Assembly (NCBI GenBank): GCA_016873835.1 | Contig: VGVY01000011.1 | Coordinates: 1-37,477 of the forward strand | DNA: 37,477 nucleotides | Source: Ignavibacteria bacterium | GTDB lineage: Bacteria; Bacteroidota; Ignavibacteria; Ignavibacteriales; Melioribacteraceae | Direction: 5' to 3' | Part shown: piece by piece, positions 9,586 through 19,131 of the stretch | Layout: every line of letters starts with the position of its first letter | How positions within the stretch are numbered: position 1 is the first letter of the stretch | Notes under the pieces: generated by a model | What the model was told of the DNA's origin: nothing | Seen by the model: the letters and a program-made list of their open reading frames with translations, nothing else | Database searches by the model: none | Program-made: the position numbers and the translations under genes

Positions 9586-10767
9586 TTGAATTTTTTTAAA
9601 ATAATAACATTATTTATTTTTATCGCTTTCTATGTTATAAGCTGTCGTGATTATCCGATTGAACCAAACAATAATGAGTCTGCTCCAACTATAGAAGAAA
9701 CTAAATTAATATCATCTTCCGATGCGATCTTAGGGATTAATTCATTTATCATAAAACAAGATAGTTTAGCACAATTAACACAGTATGATGAAGAAAAACA
9801 TAGAATCCCATCAATTTGGAAAGGAACAATATTTAATTCTGGGTTATGGATAGCCGGCGAACAGAAATCAATAATTCGATGTAATATTCTTGGTGCTACG
9901 AATTCTTTGGAAAGAAGTAACTATACAAATACATTCAAATCCGAAAAGCTTGGTGTATATTTTGTAAATAAAAGCATCATTGAAAATCCAGCAAATTCGT
10001 TTCCTTCAAATTTTCCACTAGAGGAAAATGGAAAACCGAAACTTTATGGTGATGCAATGCTCTTTTCAGTTTATCGCTCTGATACAACTAGAACAACTCC
10101 TATTCTTCAGAATCCGATTAGAGGGTTAAGATTTAATCAAATTGTTTATGCTTATAAAGCTCAAGAATTATCTAGATCAATTTTTATTCAGATAAATATT
10201 TTTTCAGTAAGTCAAGGATTGAACAATGCTTTTATTGGTTTTTGGATTGATGCTGATTTATCTCAAGAAAAAGTTGGATATGATTCAATTAATGGGATAA
10301 GTTATATATATAGAAACCTTCAGAACGGAGAGAATACTCACACTGTTTTTGGATACACTTTATTACATACTCCTAACAGTTTTAATAGGCAAGTTGGAAT
10401 TACATCGCACAGAATTATGTTAAAATCATCACTTGAATTAGAATATGGACAGTCTTTTAACAACAGCCAGAACATTTACAGTACTTTGAAAGGGTTGTCA
10501 AATTCAGGAAAAAGAATGGTAAATCCAACTACAGATAAAAATACATATTTTGCATTCACTGGCAATCCCATTACTAATTCCGGCTGGCTTGATACAGAAA
10601 GGGATGCTCGACAGCTATTATCATCTGGTCCCTTCAACTTGAATTCGGATCAACGATTGGTGGTATTAATGACATATGAAACTGGCGAATCCTTATCTGA
10701 AGCATTAGTTAAGTTAAAATTGAAAGTAGCTGATATTAGAAACAAACCGCATCTTTGGCAGTTTTAA
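9586..10767 (+). CDS. Putative lipoprotein of unknown function
   Basis: I do not recognise this 393-residue family. The N-terminus, MNFFKIITLFIFIAFYVISC, is a lipoprotein signal with Cys20 in a V-I-S-C lipobox, so the protein is probably anchored in a membrane facing the periplasm or cell surface. The mature part is polar and predicted to be beta-rich, with a FNSGLWIAGEQ stretch near residue 83 and GFWIDADLS near residue 218. No enzymatic motif or C-terminal sorting domain is visible. The TTG at 9586 is the start that keeps the complete signal; there is no convincing ribosome-binding site. It lies 3 bases after the dipeptidase and may be translated with it. Confidence 0.75.
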   Translation: MNFFKIITLFIFIAFYVISCRDYPIEPNNNESAPTIEETKLISSSDAILGINSFIIKQDSLAQLTQYDEEKHRIPSIWKGTIFNSGLWIAGEQKSIIRCNILGATNSLERSNYTNTFKSEKLGVYFVNKSIIENPANSFPSNFPLEENGKPKLYGDAMLFSVYRSDTTRTTPILQNPIRGLRFNQIVYAYKAQELSRSIFIQINIFSVSQGLNNAFIGFWIDADLSQEKVGYDSINGISYIYRNLQNGENTHTVFGYTLLHTPNSFNRQVGITSHRIMLKSSLELEYGQSFNNSQNIYSTLKGLSNSGKRMVNPTTDKNTYFAFTGNPITNSGWLDTERDARQLLSSGPFNLNSDQRLVVLMTYETGESLSEALVKLKLKVADIRNKPHLWQF

Positions 10768-10884
10768 CAAATGTTACAAATGACACGTTTGTATTTTCCA
10801 CTTCTTTAATTTCGTTCTTAAATACTTCCAATAAATTCATTAAATTTAATGGTCTCATTATTACATTTCTTACATTTGGAATAG

Positions 10885-11751
10885 TTGGATATAACAAAAT
10901 CATATATTGTTCAGTGCATTACTGCTGCAGCAAATAATCTTCGTTTAAGCTCTGAAAAAATTGAAACTGTTGCAATTCTGCGAGAAAGAATTACATCTTG
11001 TACAAATATTCTTGATGAAATCAAAAAATTTAAAAAAACTACTGAATTATCGAAGCTTGGAATTAAACTGAGTGATATCTTCAATTATGTTGAAAATGGC
11101 AAATTAGATTTTCTAAAAGTCTCAGAAAATTTTAGAGAACACAGTCATCTCTTAGTACGCGAATTGAATCATGTTTTGGATATAACTACACCGACTGTTA
11201 TGAAAAGTATTTTTCAAAGATTTTATGATGAAACAATCAACATTGATTTAACAAAACGCGGTACATTAGAACCTGAATTTCGAATCGAAAAAAAGGAAGT
11301 TGAGTTCCCAAAGCGTTCTCATGCAGATGAATTAAAGGAGGCTTTGATATTTGATGAATTAAATAAAGAAGAAGGATTTAATTTTGAATCCTATGAAGAA
11401 AAAGTTTTGAGACCAATAAAAGAAATAGATTCATTCTTGAATAAAGTATTGAAGTATAATTACACTGAAAGTGAAATTACAAATTGTATTAAAAAAATGA
11501 ATGAAAATGCACAGCTCTCTCAAAAGGTTGGTTTTGATATTATTTCTAATATGCACAAAATATTTGCCGATGGTTTGGAATCAATAAATCAAAAAAAAAT
11601 TGCACCGAGTGTAAACACTATCGATTCACTACGTGCATGTTTAATTGTTATTGTTGCTGTAATCCGTGGTAAAGAAGTTGATATAACAAATTATTTAACT
11701 CGTGCAGAGAATTTTGGTAAAATGATTAAATCAAATAAAAGGGAATTGTAA
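10885..11751 (+). CDS. Hypothetical alpha-helical protein
   Basis: The 288-residue product has no signal peptide, no membrane segment and no motif I recognise. It is rich in Lys, Glu, Leu and Ile, and looks almost wholly helical with some coiled-coil character (around residues 25-50 and 170-230). The start is TTG at 10885; a stop codon lies directly upstream in frame, so no longer start exists. A GGA at 10877-10879 could serve as a weak ribosome-binding site. The stop overlaps the manC start by one base (TAATG), indicating translational coupling with GDP-mannose synthesis. It is probably a genuine gene, because the frame is long and tightly coupled. Confidence 0.65.
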   Translation: MDITKSYIVQCITAAANNLRLSSEKIETVAILRERITSCTNILDEIKKFKKTTELSKLGIKLSDIFNYVENGKLDFLKVSENFREHSHLLVRELNHVLDITTPTVMKSIFQRFYDETINIDLTKRGTLEPEFRIEKKEVEFPKRSHADELKEALIFDELNKEEGFNFESYEEKVLRPIKEIDSFLNKVLKYNYTESEITNCIKKMNENAQLSQKVGFDIISNMHKIFADGLESINQKKIAPSVNTIDSLRACLIVIVAVIRGKEVDITNYLTRAENFGKMIKSNKREL

Positions 11752-12818
11752 TGGAATTATTTGCAGTTATTATGGCTGGAGGAGTTGGATCAAGATTTTG
11801 GCCCCGTAGCAAAGAAAAAAAACCGAAACAGTTAATAAGAATTTTTGGCAATAATACGATGATTCAAGATACTGTATTGCGACTTGAAGGATTAGTAAAG
11901 AAAGAAAATATTTTTATCATTACAAACAAAATTCAAAAAATACGTGTTAAAGAACAATTACCTAATCTTCCAGAAAAAAATATAATTGACGAACCTTTTG
12001 GCAAAAATACTGCCGCATGTATTGGCTTAGCATCTATTTTAATTCACTCAAAAAGTAAAGATGCAGTTACAATTATTCTACCTTCAGATCACTTAATTAA
12101 GGATGATGAACATTTCCAAAAGTGTTTGCAAACTGCTTCCGAGTTTGCATTCAATTCTCAAGGACTTGTTACTATTGGCATCACTCCAACTCGTCCCGAA
12201 ACCGGATATGGATACATTCAATTTGATGAAGAAAAAGTAGATGAAAGCATTTATAAAGTATTAACCTTTGCAGAAAAGCCGAATCTCTCAACTGCACGCA
12301 GATTCATAGAAAGCGGCGATTTTCTTTGGAATTCTGGCATTTTCATGTGGCGTGTTGATGTAATATTAGATGAAATTAAAAAATATTTACCTGATTTATA
12401 TCAAGGCTTGCTTAAAATTGAAGAAAACATTGATACTCCGGATTTTGAAAAGCAGCTTGTTCAAGTTTATGGTCAATTAAAAAGTATTTCTATCGATTAT
12501 GGAATAATGGAAAAATCGGATAAAGTATTTTTAACAAAAGCAGATTTTTATTGGAATGATGTTGGAAATTGGGAAGCCGTTTATGATATTTCAGAAAAAG
12601 ACGAAGAGGGTAATGCTTTGATTGGTGACGTGTACGCTGAAAATACTTTTGGTTCTTATATCTTTTCACCAAGAAAATTTACTGCAGCAATTGGAGTTCA
12701 AAACCTTATTATAATAAACACTAATGAAGCCTTGTTAATTTGTGAACGTAATAATGCTCAAGATGTTAGAAATGTTGTTGATCATCTTAAAATGAATAAA
12801 CGGACAGAATTAATTTAA
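11751..12818 (+). CDS. manC: Mannose-1-phosphate guanylyltransferase
   Basis: This enzyme makes GDP-mannose from mannose-1-phosphate and GTP, feeding polysaccharide and glycoprotein synthesis. The nucleotidyltransferase signature MAGGVGSRFWPRSKEKKPKQ starts at residue 8. FGKNTAACIGLAS near residue 83, PSDHLI near residue 105 and FAEKP near residue 170 follow. The length of 355 residues is that of the monofunctional form; the C-terminal phosphomannose isomerase domain of bifunctional ManC proteins is absent. A one-base overlap with the gene before and another with the gene after (TAATG) indicate a tightly coupled three-gene set. No glycosyltransferase or mannose-epimerase gene is nearby. Confidence 0.93.
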   Translation: MELFAVIMAGGVGSRFWPRSKEKKPKQLIRIFGNNTMIQDTVLRLEGLVKKENIFIITNKIQKIRVKEQLPNLPEKNIIDEPFGKNTAACIGLASILIHSKSKDAVTIILPSDHLIKDDEHFQKCLQTASEFAFNSQGLVTIGITPTRPETGYGYIQFDEEKVDESIYKVLTFAEKPNLSTARRFIESGDFLWNSGIFMWRVDVILDEIKKYLPDLYQGLLKIEENIDTPDFEKQLVQVYGQLKSISIDYGIMEKSDKVFLTKADFYWNDVGNWEAVYDISEKDEEGNALIGDVYAENTFGSYIFSPRKFTAAIGVQNLIIINTNEALLICERNNAQDVRNVVDHLKMNKRTELI

Positions 12819-13447
12819 TGAAACGTGCAATTACGGAATATGAAATATTAAATTTACTTAAGAATGGAATTAAAGAACTGCATCTGACTAAAGATGATGT
12901 TCTAACTCCATTAGCGATTGATAGAATTAAACGTTCTGGGATGTTAATTATTAAGGAAGGGATTAAAGAATCTCAACCAACTGATTATAAAAATAAAATT
13001 GCCATTGGCTCAGATCACACCGGTGTAATTGCAAAAAAAGTATTAGTTGAATTTCTGAAAACAAAAAAATTTGAAGTAACAGATATTGGAACTTACAGTG
13101 AAGAATCTGTAGATTATCCTGATATTGCGACTAATATTGCTGTTCGTGTTAAAGGTGGAGAAGTTGAATTTGGGATTATTATTGATGCAACTGGAATTCC
13201 CTCAGCAATAACTGCTAATAAATTCAAAGGAATAAGGGCTGCAACGTGCTATAATGAATTTTCTGCAAAGAGTGCAAGAGAACATAATAATGCAAATATT
13301 CTTGTCCTTGGTGCAAAATCACTTGGCGAAGAAACTTTGAAATCAATTACTGATGTTTTTCTTAGTTCAAAATTTTTAGGTGATAGACACCAAAGAAGAC
13401 TTGATAAAATTAAAGCAATTGAAGAAAAATTTTTTAATAAATCATAA
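12818..13447 (+). CDS. RpiB/LacAB-like sugar-phosphate isomerase homologue with altered active site
   Basis: Residues 60-205 have the RpiB fold signature: IAIGSDHTG (His67), a TANKFKGIRAATCYN region at 132-146 and SAREHNNANILVLGA near 152. In RpiB the active-site loop reads CGTGIGMS, with Cys as base in the E. coli type. Here the aligned loop is D123-A-T-G-I-P-S-A, lacking both that Cys and the Glu used by the mycobacterial type. About 45 residues at the N-terminus (ITEYEILNLL...VLTPLA) are extra compared with plain RpiB. They resemble the start of EutQ-like proteins, as far as I can recall. Ribose-5-phosphate isomerase activity should therefore not be assumed. The gene overlaps manC by one base. 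Confidence 0.75.
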   Translation: MKRAITEYEILNLLKNGIKELHLTKDDVLTPLAIDRIKRSGMLIIKEGIKESQPTDYKNKIAIGSDHTGVIAKKVLVEFLKTKKFEVTDIGTYSEESVDYPDIATNIAVRVKGGEVEFGIIIDATGIPSAITANKFKGIRAATCYNEFSAKSAREHNNANILVLGAKSLGEETLKSITDVFLSSKFLGDRHQRRLDKIKAIEEKFFNKS

Positions 13448-13493
13448 TTACGTTTTAGATTTTGTAATTCCCAATAAACTCCCGGAATAATTT

Positions 13494-14252
13494 TTGAAAC
13501 AATCGAAGTTAAAAATCGATTCGATTGAAAAACTTGAGAGTAATACTTTTCTCATTTCATTAAAATCGAATCAAAGCAATGAAGTTATAACACCTGGACA
13601 GTTTTATAACATAAAAGTATCGGATAATGACTTCCCTTTACTAAGAAGACCATTCTCAATTTGTGATTTTATAAATGACAGACTTTATTTTATGTTTGAC
13701 ATTCATGGGGAGGGAACAAAAATGCTCTCCCAAAAAAGAATTGGAGAAGAACTTGATTTACTTGGTCCACTTGGTAATGGATTTGATTTAAGCGGTGATT
13801 TTGATACTGCGATTATTATTGCTGGAGGAATTGGAGCAGCTCCTTTCCCATATCTCATTAGAAAAATGCCTGAAAACAAAAATGTTGTAAGTTTTCTTGG
13901 TGCAAAATCTAAATCAGCAGTTGTTAAGTATGGATTGAAAAAAATTTTTATTTCAACTGACGATGGCTCGGAAGGATTTCATGGAAATGTAGTACATTTA
14001 TTCAAATCTAAAATTTTAGATTTTGTTGATAAAAAAATTAAAATATATGCATGCGGACCCACTCCAATGCTAATTTCTTTACAAGAATTTGTAATTCAAA
14101 ATAAAATTGATTGCCAAATATCGACAGAATGTTCAATGGCATGTGGTTTTGGAATCTGTCAGGGATGCCCAATTGAAAAATCAAGTGGTGACGGTTATTT
14201 GCTTGTTTGCAAAGATGGACCGGTATTTAATGCAAATGCGGTGAAGTTATGA
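13494..14252 (+). CDS. pyrK: Dihydroorotate dehydrogenase electron-transfer subunit
   Basis: PyrK is the FAD and [2Fe-2S] subunit that passes electrons from PyrD to NAD in class 1B dihydroorotate dehydrogenase (pyrimidine synthesis). The flavin-binding segment contains LLRRPFSICD near residue 48, and the NAD-binding region has IIAGGIGAAPFPYLI near residue 105. The iron-sulfur ligands are C217, C222, C225 and C239 (ACGFGICQGC and VCKDGPVF). At 252 residues it is typical. The start is TTG at 13494, and the stop overlaps pyrD by 4 bases (ATGA). Confidence 0.95.
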   Translation: MKQSKLKIDSIEKLESNTFLISLKSNQSNEVITPGQFYNIKVSDNDFPLLRRPFSICDFINDRLYFMFDIHGEGTKMLSQKRIGEELDLLGPLGNGFDLSGDFDTAIIIAGGIGAAPFPYLIRKMPENKNVVSFLGAKSKSAVVKYGLKKIFISTDDGSEGFHGNVVHLFKSKILDFVDKKIKIYACGPTPMLISLQEFVIQNKIDCQISTECSMACGFGICQGCPIEKSSGDGYLLVCKDGPVFNANAVKL

Positions 14253-15166
14253 CGGGCATAGATTTATCAGTTAATGTTGGAAAGTTAAAATTAAAAAATC
14301 CAGTACTACTTGCTTCTGGTACAAATGGTTATGGAAATGAAATCTCCAATCTAACAGATTTAAGTAAACTTGGCGGTATTGTAACAAAGTCATTATCTCT
14401 AAAACCGAGAAAAGGAAATCCGCCTCAAAGAATAGTAGAAACTTCTTCTGGAATGTTAAATGCAATAGGACTTGCAAATGTAGGTGTTGAAAGTTTTGTA
14501 AAAGAGAAGATTCCATTCTTGAAAGAATTGAATACTACTCTAATTTGTAATATTGCAGCTAGTTCTATTGAAGAATATGTTGAGTGTACAAAAATTCTGA
14601 CGGCTGAAGAACTAATTAGTGCTTTTGAAATAAACGTATCTTGCCCAAACGTTAAAGAAGGTGGACTCGAATTTGGAAATGATCTTAATGCAGTTGGACG
14701 AATAACTGAAAAAGTGAAAGCTGCAACTAATAAACCAATTATCATAAAATTATCACCGAATGTATCTCGAATTTCCGATTTTGCAAAGGTTGTAAAACAA
14801 GAAGGAGGCGATGCTGTCTCTGCAATTAACACTCTCGTTGGCACTGCTTTTAACATTTGGACTAAAAAACCAAAAATCAAAAATGTAACTGGCGGGCTTT
14901 CTGGTCCGGCTATTAAACCTGTGGCTCTTGCAAAAGTTTTTGAGATAAGTCGTAATATACAGATTCCAATTATTGGTATTGGCGGTATAATGAATTGGCA
15001 AGATGCAATAGAATTTATTATTGCTGGTTCGACAGCCATTCAACTCGGAACTGTTAATTTTATTAATCCTAATGCCGGAGTAGAAATAGTTGAAGGAATT
15101 AATGCGTTCTGTGAAAAAACTTCTGTGGGCAAAATATCTGACTTAATCGCATCTTATCAAATTTAA
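14249..15166 (+). CDS. pyrD: Dihydroorotate dehydrogenase, class 1B catalytic subunit
   Basis: PyrD oxidises dihydroorotate to orotate in the cytoplasm with FMN. The 305-residue TIM barrel shows NPVLLASGTNGYG near the N-terminus and the class 1 catalytic Cys, C132 in NVSCPNVKEGG. Phosphate-binding glycines follow in GLSGPAIKPVALAKV and IIGIGGIMNW. Pairing with PyrK immediately upstream fixes it as class 1B, which uses NAD. Overlap with pyrK by 4 bases suggests equal production of both subunits. The next gene, folC, starts one base after the stop. Confidence 0.96.
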   Translation: MTGIDLSVNVGKLKLKNPVLLASGTNGYGNEISNLTDLSKLGGIVTKSLSLKPRKGNPPQRIVETSSGMLNAIGLANVGVESFVKEKIPFLKELNTTLICNIAASSIEEYVECTKILTAEELISAFEINVSCPNVKEGGLEFGNDLNAVGRITEKVKAATNKPIIIKLSPNVSRISDFAKVVKQEGGDAVSAINTLVGTAFNIWTKKPKIKNVTGGLSGPAIKPVALAKVFEISRNIQIPIIGIGGIMNWQDAIEFIIAGSTAIQLGTVNFINPNAGVEIVEGINAFCEKTSVGKISDLIASYQI

Positions 15167-15167
15167 A

Positions 15168-16430
15168 ATGGATCTTCAAACATCACTTCAAAGAATATAT
15201 TCTCTTCATCAGTTTACTATTAAACTAGGTTTGGAAAGAATAACTTCGCTTCTTGAAAAAATTGGGAATCCACACAAAGGATTAAAATATATTCATATTG
15301 CTGGTTCTAACGGGAAAGGAAGTACAGCATCTTTCATTGCAAGTATTTTAATGGAGGCTGGTTATAAAGTTGGGCTATATACATCTCCTCATTTTGTACG
15401 TTTTAACGAAAGGATAAGAATAAATGGTCAAGAAATTAGTGATGAATATATTGCAGATTTTATTTCTTTTGTTGATAATTTAATAACTGAATTAAATCCT
15501 ACATTTTTCGAAATTACAACTGCTTTGGCATTTAAATATTTTTCAGAGAAGAAACCGGATGTAATAATTCTTGAAACTGGGCTTGGTGGAAGATTGGATG
15601 CTACAAATGTAATTGAACCATTGGCTTCATTAATTACTTCTATTAGTCTGGAACACACAAATATTTTAGGGGATACAATTGAAAAAATCGCCTATGAAAA
15701 AGCCGGAATAATAAAACCAAATTCCATTTTAATTAGTGGTATTGTTAAAGATCCAGTTCGTAAAATATTTGATGAAATATGCTCTAATTTAAGAACTTCT
15801 CACTACAATTTAGAAGATGATACTATGTTCTTCACAGATTCAATCTTACTCAGCTTTGGTAATAATAAGTTAAATATCTATAAAACTGGATTGGTAGGTT
15901 TTCATCAAGTTTTGAACGGAGGATTAGCCGCTTATACCGCTTACAAAATATTTGGGATAGACGATATTAAAACAATTAATGATGGATTAATGAGAGTTGT
16001 CCAAAATGTCCATTTTGAAGGGAGGTTTGAAATCATTAGTGAGAAACCTATTATTATTTTAGATTCGGCTCATAATCCCGATGGAGTTAAAACATTTATT
16101 AAAGAGTTTTCTCAAATATCTCAACGGTATAATGATAGGATTTTAATTTTTGGAGTGATGAAAGATAAAAACTACATTGAAATGCTAGAGTGCCTTTTCC
16201 CCCATTTCAATATGATATTTGCTTCAGAGGTCAGGAATGAAAAAACCTTAAAAATTAAAGAAATAATAAAGATTGGTTTACAGCTTGGAGTATCTATCCA
16301 ACCACTTGGCAATCCAGCGGATTTTATAAGAGATTTTAAAAAAGAGAGTGGAAATTCTTGCCTGGCTATCCTTGGAAGTATGTATTTAATCGGAGAAATA
16401 AAATCTGAGCTTGCCAAACAAAATACTTGA
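15168..16430 (+). CDS. folC: Folylpolyglutamate synthase / dihydrofolate synthase
   Basis: FolC adds glutamate to dihydropteroate or to folates with ATP. The Mur-ligase-type P-loop is G46-SNGKGST-53, followed by GLYTSPHFVRFNERI, the folate-site region. ETGLGGRLDATN near residue 138 and the C-terminal LDSAHNPDG motif (about 304-312) are both characteristic. The length of 420 residues is normal. The ATG lies one base after pyrD, so it belongs to the pyrK-pyrD transcription unit. Whether it has one or both activities cannot be told from sequence alone. Confidence 0.94.
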   Translation: MDLQTSLQRIYSLHQFTIKLGLERITSLLEKIGNPHKGLKYIHIAGSNGKGSTASFIASILMEAGYKVGLYTSPHFVRFNERIRINGQEISDEYIADFISFVDNLITELNPTFFEITTALAFKYFSEKKPDVIILETGLGGRLDATNVIEPLASLITSISLEHTNILGDTIEKIAYEKAGIIKPNSILISGIVKDPVRKIFDEICSNLRTSHYNLEDDTMFFTDSILLSFGNNKLNIYKTGLVGFHQVLNGGLAAYTAYKIFGIDDIKTINDGLMRVVQNVHFEGRFEIISEKPIIILDSAHNPDGVKTFIKEFSQISQRYNDRILIFGVMKDKNYIEMLECLFPHFNMIFASEVRNEKTLKIKEIIKIGLQLGVSIQPLGNPADFIRDFKKESGNSCLAILGSMYLIGEIKSELAKQNT

Positions 16431-16588
16431 CATTAATCCATATGGGAATTAATTTAGTGGTGTGCCGCAATAGTCTTCATTTTATAACAATTAATTCACG
16501 AATTCATAATCATTAATCAATAAAATCCCCAAATTGTAAACCAACAGATAAAATCAAATTGAATTTTTCACTAGATGTAGGATAAATT

Positions 16589-17842
16589 ATGCCGATGGAT
16601 ATTTCAGAACTGCAATCAAAAAAAATTGTTGATCTATATAAGATTGCAAAGGATTTCGGGTTAGCTGGATACAGCGATCTCCGAAAACAAGAGTTAATAT
16701 TTAAAATTCTCGAAGCTCAATCGCAGAAAGATGGATTGACCTTCTCAAAAGGTGTTTTGGAAGTACTGCAAGATGGATATGGTTTCCTTCGATCTGCAGA
16801 TTACAATTACTTACCTTCACCAGATGATATATATGTTTCTCCTTCGCAGATAAAGAGATTCAGTCTTCGTACTGGTGATTTTGTAAGTGGTCAAGTAAGA
16901 CCACCAAAGGAAGGGGAACGATTCTTTGCTTTACTTCGTGTTGAAGCTGTTAATGGGAAGGATCCAGAAGAGATTCGAGAAAGAACATTGTTTGATAACC
17001 TAACTCCAATTTATCCTACTAAAAGACTTAAGCTTGAATCTGCACCTGGTGAGTATTCAATGAGGATAATGGATTTACTTTCACCAATCGGAAAAGGACA
17101 GCGCGGATTAATTGTATCGCCGCCGAAAGCTGGTAAAACAATTCTTCTTCAAAAAATTGCTAATTCAATTACAAGAAATCATCCTGAAGTAAAAATTTTG
17201 ATGTTGTTAATAGATGAACGCCCAGAAGAAGTAACCGATATGCAGCGCTCTGTTCAAGCAGAAGTTATTAGTTCGACTTTTGATGAGCCGGCAGATAGAC
17301 ACGTACAAGTAGCTAATATGGTTATCGAAAAGGCAAAAAGAATGGTTGAAGCGAGTGATGATGTTGTGATTCTACTTGATAGTATAACAAGGCTCGCACG
17401 TGCACATAATACTGTTATTCCTCACAGCGGCAGAATATTATCTGGTGGAGTTGATGCAAACGCCCTTCATAAACCAAAACGCTTTTTTGGTTCTGCTAGA
17501 AATACCGAAGATGGAGGAAGTCTTACAATTATTGCTACTGCTTTAATCGATACCGGAAGTAGAATGGATGAAGTAATCTTTGAGGAATTTAAAGGCACTG
17601 GTAACATGGAATTGGTTCTTGATAGGAACCTTGCTGATAAGAGAATTTTCCCAGCAATTGATTTAAATAAATCTGGTACAAGAAAAGAAGAGCTTTTACT
17701 TAAAGAAGACGAATTAAATAAGATTTGGATTCTTAGAAAATTACTTGCAGATTTTGACCCAACAGAAGCAATGGAATTTATACTCGATAAAATGAAGGGA
17801 ACAAAAAACAATAAAGAGTTCTTACTGAGCATGAACAGTTAA
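16589..17842 (+). CDS. rho: Transcription termination factor Rho
   Basis: Rho is the hexameric RNA helicase that ends transcription at untranslated RNA. The 417 residues contain an N-terminal helical domain, then the cold-shock-like RNA-binding domain with [19 protein letters not shown]. The ATPase follows, with Walker A PPKAGKT at 178-184, Walker [14 protein letters not shown] and the Q-loop/R-loop stretch [18 protein letters not shown]. It is at the compact end of the family, without a long N-terminal insertion. ATG 16589 is used; a second ATG two codons later (16595) is an alternative. A 158-base leader separates it from folC; rho is autoregulated in several bacteria, but I see no specific element here. 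Confidence 0.97.
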   Translation: MPMDISELQSKKIVDLYKIAKDFGLAGYSDLRKQELIFKILEAQSQKDGLTFSKGVLEVLQDGYGFLRSADYNYLPSPDDIYVSPSQIKRFSLRTGDFVSGQVRPPKEGERFFALLRVEAVNGKDPEEIRERTLFDNLTPIYPTKRLKLESAPGEYSMRIMDLLSPIGKGQRGLIVSPPKAGKTILLQKIANSITRNHPEVKILMLLIDERPEEVTDMQRSVQAEVISSTFDEPADRHVQVANMVIEKAKRMVEASDDVVILLDSITRLARAHNTVIPHSGRILSGGVDANALHKPKRFFGSARNTEDGGSLTIIATALIDTGSRMDEVIFEEFKGTGNMELVLDRNLADKRIFPAIDLNKSGTRKEELLLKEDELNKIWILRKLLADFDPTEAMEFILDKMKGTKNNKEFLLSMNS

Positions 17843-17847
17843 ATATA

Positions 17848-19131
17848 ATGTCAATTCCTCGTAAATCCTTTTTCTATGTACTATTATTGATTACTGGTTT
17901 ATGTAATAATTTTCTTTATTCTCAGCCCCAACTCAATAATCCGCAAATAAAAAATCTAATTTTCGTTGAAAGAAATATTTTGCCGAGAGGTGATTCTCTT
18001 GAATGTATTGTTTCCTACAGAATCCCTTATTCCGAACTCGTATTTGTAAAAAATGGTAGTTTCTTTGAATGTAATGTTAATTTTGAATGCGAAGTAAAAC
18101 AAAACTCTAAAATTGTAAATAGGAAAAGCAGCAGTTCAATAGTAATTACTGAAAACTATGAGAAGTCGCGAGATTCTGAAAAATATTTAGAAGGATTTGT
18201 TTCTTTCCAATTGAATCAAGATAACCATTATCTATTCCCAAATCTCCAAATATCAAATATTGAAAGAAGGATTGAGCTTGATTCAATTTCAATTTTTCCA
18301 AAAAGATTAGTAAAAGATAATTTCATACAACCGATTAGTGTTTTAAAGGGAGAATCTAATTGCAATGACCTCACATTGTACAAACTGAATAATTGGGGAA
18401 ATTCTATTCCTTTCAGTACTGATGAAACAATTCTTATAGTCCCAATTCTACGAAGAAAGAGTGGTAAAGTTAAATATTTCATTCAACAAAATAATTCTCA
18501 GGTATTCACTGGTGAAATTAGTGAGTGTGTGAAACAGCCAATTAAATTTGATTTGTGCAATAATGCATTGTTTTTAATTAATGGTAAGTTAGACACTCAA
18601 ACTGAATTTTTTATTATTAAAGATTTTTCACACCTTTTAAGTGAGGGGAATGCAAAACTGGTTATTGAAAGTGAGGATGGGAATAAATCTGAATTTAATC
18701 TGAATGTGACATGGCATAATAAACCTAAATCATTGTCTAACCCAGAATTTGCTATCGAATTGATTAAATATATTTCTGATGAGTTGACTCTTAAAATGAT
18801 ATTTTCTAAAAGTTCTGATGAATATTACAGTGAACTGTTAAAGTTTTGGGATTCCAGAATACCCAATAGAAATTATAAGTTTAATAATCTTATGGAGGAA
18901 TATTACAAAAGAGCTGATTATGCTAACGCTAATTTTAACACAATTACCAAACAAAATGGGGCGTTATCAGATAGAGGAAAGATTTACATTTTATATGGTA
19001 AACCTGACCAAACAAAAAGAGATTATTCTTTAAAAAATTTTGTTGCAGAAATATGGTTTTATAATAATATTAAGAAGGAATTTGTATTTCTTGATGAAAC
19101 TGGACTAGGAAATTTTATATTAAGTAAATAA
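17848..19131 (+). CDS. GWxTD domain-containing exported protein
   Basis: The 427-residue protein begins with a hydrophobic signal-like segment (about residues 6-25), so it is probably secreted or periplasmic. The C-terminus (about 365-427) matches the GWxTD domain: DRGKIYILYGKPDQ followed by AEIWFYNN and a FVFLDETGLGNF ending. The motif that names the domain is degenerate here, reading G-A-L-S-D. The middle looks beta-rich and unassigned. The function of the domain is not established; it is common in Bacteroidota, Chlorobiota and Acidobacteriota. The ATG is 5 bases after the rho stop, and pdxA begins directly after its own stop. Confidence 0.8.
   Translation: MSIPRKSFFYVLLLITGLCNNFLYSQPQLNNPQIKNLIFVERNILPRGDSLECIVSYRIPYSELVFVKNGSFFECNVNFECEVKQNSKIVNRKSSSSIVITENYEKSRDSEKYLEGFVSFQLNQDNHYLFPNLQISNIERRIELDSISIFPKRLVKDNFIQPISVLKGESNCNDLTLYKLNNWGNSIPFSTDETILIVPILRRKSGKVKYFIQQNNSQVFTGEISECVKQPIKFDLCNNALFLINGKLDTQTEFFIIKDFSHLLSEGNAKLVIESEDGNKSEFNLNVTWHNKPKSLSNPEFAIELIKYISDELTLKMIFSKSSDEYYSELLKFWDSRIPNRNYKFNNLMEEYYKRADYANANFNTITKQNGALSDRGKIYILYGKPDQTKRDYSLKNFVAEIWFYNNIKKEFVFLDETGLGNFILSK

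Noticed and set aside
10755-10937. 60-codon plus-strand frame between the lipoprotein and the helical protein
   Set aside because: It overlaps both real genes in another frame, has low complexity and no initiation signal.
14425-15039. 204-codon minus-strand frame inside pyrD
   Set aside because: It is fully antisense to a clear pyrD with intact motifs; its composition follows from the coding strand.
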